A stretch of 64,000 bases of DNA from Botrytis cinerea B05.10 (lineage: Eukaryota; Ascomycota; Leotiomycetes; Helotiales; Sclerotiniaceae). The notes below the pieces were generated by a model. That model had not been told where the DNA came from and made no database searches. It worked only from the letters and a program-made list of their open reading frames with translations. How positions within the stretch are numbered: position 1 is the stretch's first letter; the number at the start of each line of letters is the position of its first letter. The translations under genes were made by a program, and so were the position numbers. Location of the stretch: positions 372,001-436,000 of the forward strand of contig NC_037310.1 of assembly GCF_000143535.2 (NCBI RefSeq), read 5' to 3'. Of the stretch, positions 34,136 through 44,980 are shown piece by piece.

Positions 34136-36880
34136 ATGGATATCCACCGCTGCAGATTCGTTCCATACCCCCCGTCAACAATCAATGCATTGGCATTCAC
34201 GCACTCGAATTTGACAAAAGGTCAATCTGCCGTTTCTCCACGATTGGCCCTCGGTCGCGCAAACGGTGATATCGAGCTCTGGAACCCGCAAAAAGGATCA
34301 TGGCTTCAAGAAACAATCATTCGAGGTGGAAAGGATCGCAGTATTGATGGCCTTGTCTGGACTCAGGATCCTACTGAGGAAATTAATGGCACAAAGATAA
34401 TCGGGAAATCTAGACTCTTTAGCATCGGATATACTACAACTGTTACCGAGTGGGATTTAGTGAAAGGCCAGCCATTACGTTCAGCAAGCGGAAATCATGG
34501 AGAGATATGGTGCCTTGCTGCTCAGCCTGCAGAGGAACTGAAGCATGGAGAGGAGCCTTCCGGGGAGTGTCAAAAACTCATTGCTGGTTGTGTTGACGGA
34601 GCTTTGGTTTTATACTCGACAGCGGATGAAAATCTACAATTGCAAAAAGTTCTTGTTCGCCCATCTGCAAAAAAAGCAAAAATTATCAGTGTTGCTTTCC
34701 AGGATCGTTACCATGTTATTGCCGGATGTTCAGATAGCAATATTCGAATTTACGACATAAGGACTGGATCAATGCTGAGGCAGATGTCTCTGGGAGCTGG
34801 ACCTAAGGGAGGGCCCAAGGATATCATTGTCTGGGCTGTGAAAGCATTACCAAATGGAGATATCATTTCTGGTGACTCGACAGGAGAGGTCAAAATATGG
34901 CAGGGTAAAACATACAGTATGATGCAACACATCAAGAGCCATACTCAAGACGTTCTCAGCCTCGCGACAAGCGCCGATGGGATGACATTTTTCAGTGGTG
35001 GTATGGATAGACGAACTGTCGTCTACAAACAAATTAAGGGGAAGAAGAGGTGGGCAGAAGTCAGGCACAGAAGATATCACACTCACGATGTAAAGGCCAT
35101 GGCAAGCTTGGAATGTCAAGGAATTAGTGTTGTGGCTTCCGGAGGTAAGCAAATTGTTCATTGATATTTTTGCGCGTGCTAATGTTTGTTCCTAGGTCCC
35201 GATGCTGCACCTACTATTCTTCCACTTGCGCAATCCGGCCAAGAGAACCAACGTGCCTTGCCCTTCCTACCTCAATCTTCTATTATTCAAAGTTCTACAA
35301 GAAAGAGGTTGATGATGAGTTGGTGGGACCGAGAAATAAACATCTGGCGCATAAACAGACTTTCCGAATCCGTCAATGGCGATGAGCCAGAGACTGCGGC
35401 AGTCAATCGCAAATTGGTAGCGAAGATATTAGTCAAAGGGGAGTCTAACATCGCCTCTGCGACTTTGAATGCTGCGGGAAACCTGCTCGCTGTTTCCACG
35501 ATATCAGATATAAAGTTATTCCGCCTCAAGGCACGAAAACCCGAAGAAGGCGAGGGTCTTAAGGTATCAACTGTTGCTGTGCCACAAGCATTCTCTTCTG
35601 GGGCCCGTATGGTTCAATTTTCCCCTGACGGAAACTGGATATCGATAATTCGGGATGACAGCTCAGTAGCAGTAGCGCGAGTCATTCAGGATGATGCTTC
35701 GCCATCCTCATATAGCGTAATTCCCCAGCTTTCAAGAATTTCTCGTCTTGATCGCAACATCTCGAAAACAAAGCTTCTAGGGGGTCTCGGTGCATATGAA
35801 AGAACCATCACTCAAGTAGCATTCTCATCTGATAGTCGAATCTTGGTAGTAAGCGACCTGGCAGGCTTTGTTGATACTTGGGTTTTGGAAGGAATCGAAG
35901 ATCTTACACAAGAGTTGGAGGAAGCGCGAGAAGACGAGGCATCTGATGATGAATCCGACGATGGTTCCGATTCCGAAGAAGAGAAGAAACCAAAACTGAT
36001 TTTCGGTCAACATTGGACACGAAACCCATCTGCAACTCGCATACCAAAACTTCCCGCCGCGCCAGTTGTACTATCTTTCCGCCCTGCAACTCTCCCCGTA
36101 CAAATCAATGGAGCCACACCTCCTGCTACACGCAATAATCCACGTCCTATATCTCATGAACTGCCCGTTGCCGAGGATCGTTTAGTCATTGTCACATCCA
36201 CCAATGAAGTTTATGAATTCGAAGTCTTAGCTGGCTCACTCACACCCTGGTCTCGCAGAAATCCTACTTCTACATTCCCCCTTGCGTTCCGTAAAGTCGC
36301 AGATTTGGCAAGAGGCTGTTTATGGGATATCTCAAATGGTCGCGAGCGTATGTGGTTACATGGTATTAATTGGTTATGGATGTTCGATTTATCACAAGAT
36401 TTCCATTTCGAAGATGAAGAAGCGGAAGAGGATGGAGATGCCGAGAGTTCAGGAAGCAAACGCAAGCGCTTCCAACTAGGAAAATCTGGAGCTGGTGGTA
36501 TGATTGATCCAGAAGAGAACGAGACAGGAATGTCCCGTAAAATCCGCAAACTCATCCACGAGGAAGAAACTCAAGAAAGCGAAATCGACATCCAAAATAA
36601 CAAATACGATATGGATGTTGATTCGGAAACCGATGAAATTGACAGGGATTCGAAGTCACTGTTGAGGAAGAAATCGCAGAAGAGCGAAGATGAAAAGTTT
36701 GGTGGACCAGCCCAAACTTACAAGACGCTCAAGTATAGACCAATACTTGGTATGGTGGAGATTGGTGAGGGCGGTGAAAACGGGCTGGAAGTGGCAATTA
36801 TAGAAAGACCTATCTGGGAAACGGATTTGCCAATGAGATTAGAGGGTGATCAGGAGTGGGAAAAGAAGTCCTTATATTGA
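34136..36880 (+). CDS. UTP4: U3 snoRNP t-UTP subunit UTP4 (cirhin-like WD40 protein)
   Basis: Nucleolar WD40 protein of the t-UTP/UTP-A subcomplex of the small-subunit processome, needed for pre-rRNA transcription and 18S processing. Two exons, 34136-35144 and 35196-36880, give 897 aa. The N-terminus MDIHRCRFVPYPPSTINALAF is diagnostic of the family. WD-type blades follow: LALGRANGDIELWNP, VTEWDLVKG, LIAGCVDGALVLYST, VIAGCSDSNIRIYDI, GDSTGEVKIWQ, FSGGMDRRTVVYK, then a second propeller including MMSWWDREINIWR, FSPDGNWISII and VVSDLAGFVDTWVL. An acidic Asp/Glu/Ser tract (about residues 600-625) and another near the C-terminus interrupt the second half, as in other filamentous fungi. The yeast protein is somewhat shorter. 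Confidence 0.97.
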
Positions 36881-37592
36881 GGGAGAAGGTACTAGATGAG
36901 TAATATGATTTTGGACGAGATCTGGAGAAGCGTAGACTCAATGCATATGGATGGACATGGCGTTTTGGAGCTAGGATGTAATAGGACGTCCAAAAGCAAA
37001 AAGTATCTAGGTGGTGTATACATGTGTATAATGAGATAGCAGATCATATTGCTGATACCTTTACAAGATATACAAATGATTCCCCGTTGTTGTTCCAGAT
37101 TTTCAGTAGTGATTTTCGGTCAAGGTTTCCTGTATGTGGAATTGCAACGCCGAGTAGAATTCCAGAAATGTATCACAAAAGAACAAAATTACACGGAATG
37201 GCATAAACGGGTTTGATCTAACTACGATGCGTGGGAAGACAACCTCAATTTTAAGAACACCTCGACGTTAGACGTTGAACATCATTCCATCGTTTATTTG
37301 CCAACCTTTCAAAACTCTAGTTCGTAAGGTTCTCAAATTGTTTGAGAGGTGTATTGCTACCAAGCTTACCATGGGCTAATGTGCAACTCTCCTGGCGGGT
37401 GCGATAACACCAGGATTAGTTGTGGCCGTCGTACAACATGTAGGGGTAATTAGCAGATCAGGGTTTAGCTATGTGGCTCGAGTGTGGCAGTTGCATAGCC
37501 TACCTCAATATCAAATATGAAGCTTCAAAGACTGGTATTTCCAATCCACCTCAAAGCTACTCTCTTACTGAGAGATTTTGAGCGTCTTCATC
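36881..37592. other. Intergenic region between UTP4 and the HeLo-like protein
   Basis: Contains the UTP4 3' UTR and the promoter of the next gene. A 60-codon plus frame at 37024 has no features. Nothing else is seen. Confidence 0.6.
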
Positions 37593-40500
37593 ATGGCAGA
37601 TGTATTGGGTACAGCAGTTGGGGTAGTCTCTCTTGGATTGCAAGCCTCACAGGGCATCGTCTCTTATTATTCAACCTATCGCGACCAAGCCGAAGAAATT
37701 GACGGTATTGCGCAAAGAACGCAAGCACTTCACACCACGCTCAAGCATTTACAAGCAAGCCTGAGAAGTCTTCATTCAAATCACACATCAGCTGTAACCC
37801 TAGTCGCAGCTACCGTCGCCTCATGCGCAGACAACACCAAGACTCTCGAAACAACTCTTCAGAAATGTCAACACAGTGTGCCCGTTGGTACGAGAGAAAA
37901 GATCTACTCCCTCGGCAAAAAAGCAATTTTTCCTTTCCGTCAAGCCACCATACAACGGCTAGAGAACATCGTTGGCAAGCTACAGGCTAATGTAGATATG
38001 GCCATCATGGCTCTGCAGCTGTAAGCAGATGATACAACCACGTGATTGTTCTTGATGTATCACTTTTGGTTTCACTACTCTGTGTTGTCACTTGTGCTAG
38101 CTATCGCAACAATTATTAAAAGTCTCTGAATAACCCTGGTATAGTGCTAACCACATTCAAGTGAGGTCTCCTGCAAAATATCGGAGCAGACATCAAACAT
38201 TGTCACAACATCGGCTATCACAACGACTGGCATAAACTTCGTTGCAAAGGAACTTCAGAGTTTGAATGCGAGTTTCATGCACATCGATGCCATTCTTCCA
38301 ACATTGAAAGACGTCATGGATAGACATCTTCAACGTGATATCAGATCTAGATCATTGAATCAGTACATGATTCAAGAACTTTCGAATGTCAGAATGACGC
38401 TGCAAGACGTACCGGAAATCGTCGAGCAAGCAACATCGCGAGCATTGAAATCGAATCAAACACAACCAGCGGAAACTGTAAATAATGCTTCTTCAAACGC
38501 TTTGGTCCTTGGTGGTGACAAGCGAGCATTTAAAAAATCGAAACGGCAAGTTGCCAGAAATAAATGCCTCTGCCAATCACAAGCTCTTTTGGAAGGAAAA
38601 CATATCTACTGGTTCTTTTCGACGAAATATTTGCAGTTTCTACGATCAAGGATAGATTCTGGTTTTTGCCGACCGGATTGCCCATCAAGATCTTATTTCG
38701 AAAAGAAAAACACTTGGGAACTCACTTATTCTCATTGCAGTCGGTTATTTTCAGGAATCCTTCGCGCGAGACTTTGTATCATCTCCACAGCAGGGTCTCT
38801 GCTCTCAATTTCTCCCAATATTACTTTCCGCAGGACAGTATCTTCAAAGTCCCCAGTCTTCAAATTAATGAACGATATACGAGGAAGAGCATACAAGGTG
38901 GATTCTATTGGAGTTTCTTTAGATATGGACGATGTCACTATTCAAATTGGCAAAATGCTTGCAAACGGCCAGGCTTCGTTAACCGACGTCAATAGACGTG
39001 GTGAATCTATTCTTCATGTATGTATGTGGCTCTCTTCGTCTTCAGATTAGGTTATTAGACACTGTTAACAACTATGCAAGATGGCTTGTTTAATCGCCGA
39101 AGATCTAGAACTTACAGATGCTGAAGTATTTCAATCTTACAAACGTTTCCTGAGGTTTCTTGCCGCCAACACCCCGGGCACTATGGCAAATGACACAAAT
39201 ACCAACGGAGAGTAGGTTCTAATGCATCTTAAATCTTCAACAGATCGTCTGCTAATTATAAGTTCCAAAAGACGCCCCTTGGAGATTCTATTTGGCTCCA
39301 AGGTTCTTGGGTACTATCATCCAGAAGTACCTGATCTATGCTTAGAATTGATCGATAGCATGGGGTTGGAGTTGTCTGATTCTTGGCTAGAGAATCAATT
39401 AATCGTTTCAGGTTGTCAGTGGTGGGATAATTATTGTAGGCACCTCGCGATGTCTCTCTCAAGCTTTAGAGATGTTCCTGAAATACTTGGTTCGGTGACC
39501 CTACTCACAACTTACACAAAATCTGACAAATGCAGGCTTTCACTGTGGAGCTCTTAGTTCTGCTATTTTGCAAAGATCGGAGGACAGAATGCTACAAATT
39601 CTAGCCAGCTTCCCGGATAGTGCATACGAGCGGAATACCATGGGTCAAACTCCACTACATCTATCTTCTTATTGGCCAATTGGAGTATCTCATCTCTTGC
39701 GTATAGGCGGTCAAAGTTTGGTCAACAATCAAGACTGCATGGGATATCTTCCTGTCGCTTATGCTTTGTACTCGAAGTGCTTACCAGCTGTCCAATTACT
39801 CCTAAATGCCGACAGCCCGTTACATTCTTACCGCGTAGATACGAACAATGATACCTTGAAGGATATTGTATTTTCTCGTGCGGAGGACGTTTTCCTTAAC
39901 ACTTTGCGCTCAAGCTCAAAGGCAATTATAAATTGCATGATAAGTTCTCTCGTCGATCGCAGAAATCGGCTCTGCCAATTGGCCTTTCAGAACATGCCAA
40001 CTTCAGAAACAGACAAACTTCCAATCTCAGGTGATAGGGTACTGGATCTTCATGCAAGCTCTACCTGTGCTCTTTTGAAGGTATTTGGCGTCGATATACC
40101 TCTAGCATTACAGATTCCTGAAGAATACGAGACGATATATCATCTACTATTCGTGTACGATATATATCTCCGAGAATATGCAATACCAAGAGTTGATATA
40201 GCAGAAATGTTTTACAAGGCTGGATTTTGTGAAATAGAAGAGTACCATTGTTTCGATTCCAAGAGAACCTTGTTGATGCTAATGTGGACCGATCACGACA
40301 CATCTCCAAGTGAGATGATGGACAAATTCAAATTACTTTGGTGGCTAATCCAGAAAGGAGCAGATCTCCATCGCGCAAAGAGAATATGGCAAGGAGACCA
40401 ACGAATTCCATGGACTCCAGTCACACACTTTATTGTTGCAAGTCTCCTTATCAAGGATCTTTGGGTTATCACAATGGAAGAAATAAATCTACTCCCAAAT

Positions 40501-41133
40501 GGTGGCCCTGAAAATTTATCTTCTCAGCCCGAGGTCAGAAACGTCATGTTCAAGGTTCTAACAACTTCGACAGCTGATCCATGTATATGTGCATGTTCAA
40601 AATCAGGATGTACAGCACTCACCATACTGCTCAAGCAAACTACCTTGGAGCTTGATGAAGAGGAGATCATAAGTGTTTTTACTGATCTCAGCGAAGAAGT
40701 GTTTTCTCTTGATTCGACTTACTGGATAATGCGTGCTTCCATCATGTTTCTACTCCAATTCATAGATGTCGATAACAACGCCTGGAAGACATTGGCTCCC
40801 GAAATAATTCGTTTTGCAACTTTCACGATTTTAGGACTTACCCATACCTGCTGTGTCTATCATTCCTACCCCGAGGGCTCACCTCCTCATCACTTCACCC
40901 CTTTCAATATTGGAGACCATCAAGATATTCAAGAGGAAGAATCTGCCCAAACTGAGGAATTAGAACTACTGGTTGAGGATTTTGAAAGCAAGTATATCGA
41001 GCTTGCTCAGCCAATTCTAAAGTTGTTTGACGGATACTGGCGCTCTCGCATGCTGGATTACGATATCATTAATACGAAGCCATATACTCAAGATGAACTT
41101 GAGAAGATTCGAGAGCTTGGTGTTAAGATTTGA
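37593..41133 (+). CDS. HeLo-like N-terminal domain fused to ankyrin-type repeats
   Basis: Five exons, 37593-38020, 38162-39017, 39081-39211, 39263-39489 and 39536-41133, give 1079 aa with all junctions in frame. Residues 1-220 match the fungal HeLo-like/STAND N-terminal type (ADVLGTAVGVVSLGLQASQGIVSYYSTYRDQ, then a helical bundle), known from NLR-like proteins in which related domains trigger cell death by membrane damage. No NACHT or NB-ARC P-loop follows. Instead there is a linker, a Cys-containing middle region (NKCLCQSQ, then FCRPDC), and ankyrin-like repeats: DVNRRGESILHMACLIA around 420-435 and TMGQTPLHLSSYWPIGVSHLL around 582-602, followed by NNQDCMGYLPVAYALYSKCLPAVQLLL. The last 350 residues are helical and of unknown type. 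The exon 4 donor is GTTCGG, weak but the only one that joins the flanking frames. A role in heterokaryon or immune-type recognition is inference. Confidence 0.85.
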
Positions 41134-42490
41134 GAGTGTATGTAATTGTATGTATCATTTGGTCGAAAGTCTGGCCTTCTTTATGTGTTACTATTTACAT
41201 TGAACGATCTGTTCTTTTGGGATGTTGGCTGCGAACTCTATCTAGTATGAACATTTTATTTGGAATATGAACCCTAGTCCAAATTGTAATTTTTCTTGTG
41301 TACGTCACTAAGATGCTACTTTTCGATTCATGAATGTAATCATTGTATGTCTGCCGTTCCCATATTCGGAGGAGAAAAAACAACCCCGAGTTGAGCACTC
41401 GGCAAACCCTTAAACGATCTAAATGATCTAGTTCCATTCGAAAGCTTAAATTTTTAAGTAATGCCCATCATAACTGAAGATCATTTATAGGTTTATCTAG
41501 CACCGTAAGCTTTCGAAATTTGAATTTAAACATAAGAAAATTTTATTTGAGGTAATCGCCAGTAACCTGATTTGTGATTGATTGATTACAGAATTTGATG
41601 GGGTGATGGAATTTTGTCCTCTTTCTTCTCCTACGTATAGCCCCCTTCATTCTCGTCTAATTATCCCCTTTGCGCACGAACCCAGAATGACGAGTTGATA
41701 TATATCGCGTTCATGCTGAATAGCAAAAGAAAGACAGGAACCTCTGAAGGATTGGATACATAGAAGGTACTGAAGCAGCTCTTGCAACTGGTACTACAGC
41801 GGCAATTGGTCGCTGTAGTACTAGTCCGCGCATTGAAAATCCGCATAACATGTCCCCACTCTCAAATTTTTCTCAGTCTATGATTTATGAGGATTGTGAC
41901 GCAGAAACTTGTCTGAAGTTCCTATGGGATTTGCACATTGAGCAGTGACTTTCTCGTGACTTCTCACTAGTAGAAGCCTCCATCATATTCACGGCTGGTT
42001 CTGAAAGGTTTTGATCTAGTGATTCTAGTGCGTTTATTATTAGAGGCATCATGTGTCGATAATCACATATAACCTTCTTCCACTTCAGAATTTAAGATAT
42101 GTGATCTACTTTTGAAAAAAGATTTACATGACTGGCGTCATCGAAAAAGTTAAATACATCTTCTAATATGTCTAGTATACGCTAGTACATCAATGGTTCA
42201 ACGTCTTCTGACGTTTAGTTCGTTACGTCTTTCACTAGTGCCTCCACGCACTTTCAGCAAGATCTTGGTTCATGGATGGGCAATTTTGATTTACATAGCT
42301 AAGTTTACATATAAATTGATCATTTCTCTTCTCTTTTGATAATCCCTTGTGCAGCACCACACCATATCTTCATTACCTACAGTTCGAATGCTTGACATTT
42401 TAATTCGTTGATATATCAATCACTTGACTCAATCACTTTTTAGCTCATTCTTCTAGTACATCTTTCATCTATCACTAAAATATATGCACT
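41134..42490. other. Intergenic region with a small hairpin
   Basis: AT-rich, 1.36 kb. It holds the inverted repeat at 41791-41821 and the promoter of the F-box-like gene. No gene is supported. Confidence 0.55.
41791..41821. repeat. Perfect 11-bp inverted repeat with 9-base loop
   Basis: GTACTACAGCG at 41791-41801 is followed after GCAATTGGT by its exact reverse complement at 41811-41821. It could form a hairpin in DNA or RNA. There is no T-run after it and no tRNA-like boxes around it. Confidence 0.85.
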
Positions 42491-43828
42491 ATGCGAAACA
42501 CCGGGGCTTCTGATACCAGTATGGAGACAGCGAAATTATTGGAGAAAGGTCCAAGTGTCTCCAGAGACAGTGGGCAATCATCCTCTCAAGCTACCTTATC
42601 CATTAATCTAGTTCACGTATTAGAGCCTCGCTTATTGACCCATGAACCATCTACAAACCCAACCGAGATCGTACAGCAAACTCCCGAACGGAAAAACATT
42701 TATGACTTATCAGTCGACGTCTTAGTTTTCATGGCCGATTCTCTCCCACCCGACACCGCAGCTTTATTAAGTATTTCCTGCAAAATCTTATGGCGCACCC
42801 TCGGTCAAAAATACGTCAAAGCCCTCAAGACACCCTACAGAGTTATCTATCCCCCCGTCAGCTGCATGTACAGGTTTAATGTAGAAATCCGACTCTATCG
42901 AAACTATCGCTACAACTTCCTGCTACTCCTTGCACGGGATCTTCCAGATCATATTACATGCTATCCCTGCAACAAGCTTCACTCGATGGAATCTCTATTC
43001 TTTCGGGGGTTGCACGATACACCGTGTACCTCACATATTGATAACGTTCTACACCTGATGAATCATTCTGTGAGCTTCTATTCGCTCCAAATAGCCATGA
43101 AGCGTTTTCGTCAAAGCCGCATCTCCGAATCCGTACTCTTGGAGGAGTCAGGAATTACTTTCCTAAGCGAAACATCTCAATTAATCGAAACTTCTTACCA
43201 GACCATCCAACTCACTCACTCGTCGAACTCAGTCATCATCCGCAATCAAAGAATCGTCTTCCTCCCCGCCAGACACCAGTATCCGATCTCCGAACATTCA
43301 ATCGCCGACGTGCCTAGAGAAAGATCCTGGTCTCACCCCATCTGTCCCCATCGCGAATGGTTGTGTTCCTACGAACTGCACACGCGCCGGCTCCGCGTCT
43401 CCGACATCCCCTTTACACATGCCATTTTCGAATCGTGCAAGGACTGCATGACGGACTGCCACGTCGAGATCCAAGATCACGGGGAAGAGGGCGACGCTCT
43501 CTTATTTACCAGCTGGACGGATCTCGGCTCCGGCGAATCTGCGCGCGATTTCAATTGGCAAAATGCAATTATGGATATTTATCGGGAGAGACATGACGTC
43601 TCGCCGTGTGAGTATGAACATGGTTCTATCTGTGAGGCGTATGAAGGGATACCGAGAAGCAGATATAAACTCAACCACTACATGACGGAGTATTATTGGG
43701 CAATGGTGGATGGATGTCGGTTGTCGAGTGGGAGAAATTCGCAGAGGGAGCAGAAACTTCCGTTGACAATCTTGACGCCTAGAAATGATGGTACACTTGA
43801 ACGGTTGCTTGAACCGTTACGATTGTGA
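42491..43828 (+). CDS. F-box-like protein of unknown specificity
   Basis: A single exon of 445 aa. After a Ser/Thr-rich leader, residues 69-110 (NIYDLSVDVLVFMADSLPP...LLSISCKILWRTLG) match the fungal F-box pattern, which binds Skp1 in SCF ubiquitin ligases. Then comes a conserved-looking body with CxxC (C157-YP-C160, followed by NKLH), and CPHREWLCSYEL...ESCKDCMTDCH further on, suggesting one or two structural zinc sites. This F-box plus CYPC-x-KLH layout is common in large lineage-expanded fungal F-box families, several members of which are linked to nothing known. No Leu-rich or WD repeats follow, so the substrate-binding part is undefined. The start is the ATG opening MRNTGAS. A nearby ATG at 42484 is out of frame. 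Confidence 0.8.
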   Translation: MRNTGASDTSMETAKLLEKGPSVSRDSGQSSSQATLSINLVHVLEPRLLTHEPSTNPTEIVQQTPERKNIYDLSVDVLVFMADSLPPDTAALLSISCKILWRTLGQKYVKALKTPYRVIYPPVSCMYRFNVEIRLYRNYRYNFLLLLARDLPDHITCYPCNKLHSMESLFFRGLHDTPCTSHIDNVLHLMNHSVSFYSLQIAMKRFRQSRISESVLLEESGITFLSETSQLIETSYQTIQLTHSSNSVIIRNQRIVFLPARHQYPISEHSIADVPRERSWSHPICPHREWLCSYELHTRRLRVSDIPFTHAIFESCKDCMTDCHVEIQDHGEEGDALLFTSWTDLGSGESARDFNWQNAIMDIYRERHDVSPCEYEHGSICEAYEGIPRSRYKLNHYMTEYYWAMVDGCRLSSGRNSQREQKLPLTILTPRNDGTLERLLEPLRL

Positions 43829-44341
43829 AGGAAGAGAATCTCGATACAGAGTATTAATGTTTAATAATAATAAATTGCACATAAGGAAAGAACTATGGAG
43901 TATTAATAGTACTAATAATAAATTGTATAACTTATAAGAAAAGCACCATATGATCTCATCTCACAAAACACAAAACACAAAACACAACATAAAAAAGAAT
44001 CCATAATCCGATTTCAAAACATCAAACCAAACCAAACCAATCTATCCAAATTCAAATCTCCAACCCCTCCCTCCACCATCTCAAATCCAAATCCAAATCC
44101 CAATAACAAACTCCTAGTATCATACACACACACACACACTATACTCTACTCCTTGCCCACAATTCCCACAATTCCCACAACTCAACATCAACATCTACAT
44201 ATATCTACATCTTAAACTCATGTGAACGGATAGATCTAGACTTGACTGCGGGTAATATATATATATATATTCAGCATCTGTACCATACCATACCATACCA
44301 TACCATACCATATATATACATCCTGCAATTATATAAAGAAA

Positions 44342-44382
<41 letters not shown>

Positions 44383-44980
44383 CATATACATATACACCTC
44401 ATCTCACCTACTACTACATATATTCCCCATATACTATTTCCTCCCAGCTAATCCTCAATCCTCAATCCATACAATCACAACCCCCCTTACTCATTCATTC
44501 ACAAACTCCTACATCTCATCTCCTAGCTTCAAGATCTCAGTGCCATTTTCAGGAATAATATATATATATATACATGATATCGATTATAATTTTGATACTA
44601 ATGATTAGTAGAGTCCAGTAACAAGAGGATACTTATCAAATCAAATCAAGTCGAATCAAATCAAATCAAGAAAGCAAGAAAGAAAGAAAGAAAGAATCCA
44701 TCGTTCATTATATTATTATCTTTTAATCTCATTTATTTTAATCTCATCTATTTTATTCTAAAAATCAAGCCTTTGATTTTCAATCTCAATTCAAATACTA
44801 AAAAGGGTACCTATTCTCTCTCTATTTCTCTCTATTTCTTTCTTTCTCTCGTTCTATCATCTAATCTTCATAATTCAGTATATTCCATCCCATTCCATCC
44901 CATCCCATTACAAATTTTGAATCAGATCATAGCTTCTAATCATTACCTAGATAGATACCTCATAAATCTCTCCATCAAAG
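43829..44980. other. Microsatellite-rich intergenic region
   Basis: The 3' ends of the F-box-like gene (plus) and TRK (minus) converge here. It is packed with simple repeats: AT run at 44254-44270, ATACC pentamer array at 44281-44310, CA run at about 44343-44366 leading into a TA run, AAAG/GAAA tetramers near 44670-44695 and CT/TTTC runs near 44815-44855. No gene. Confidence 0.75.
44281..44310. repeat. TACCA pentanucleotide microsatellite
   Basis: Six perfect tandem copies of TACCA, flanked by AT and CA dinucleotide runs, within the convergent intergenic region. Confidence 0.95.
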
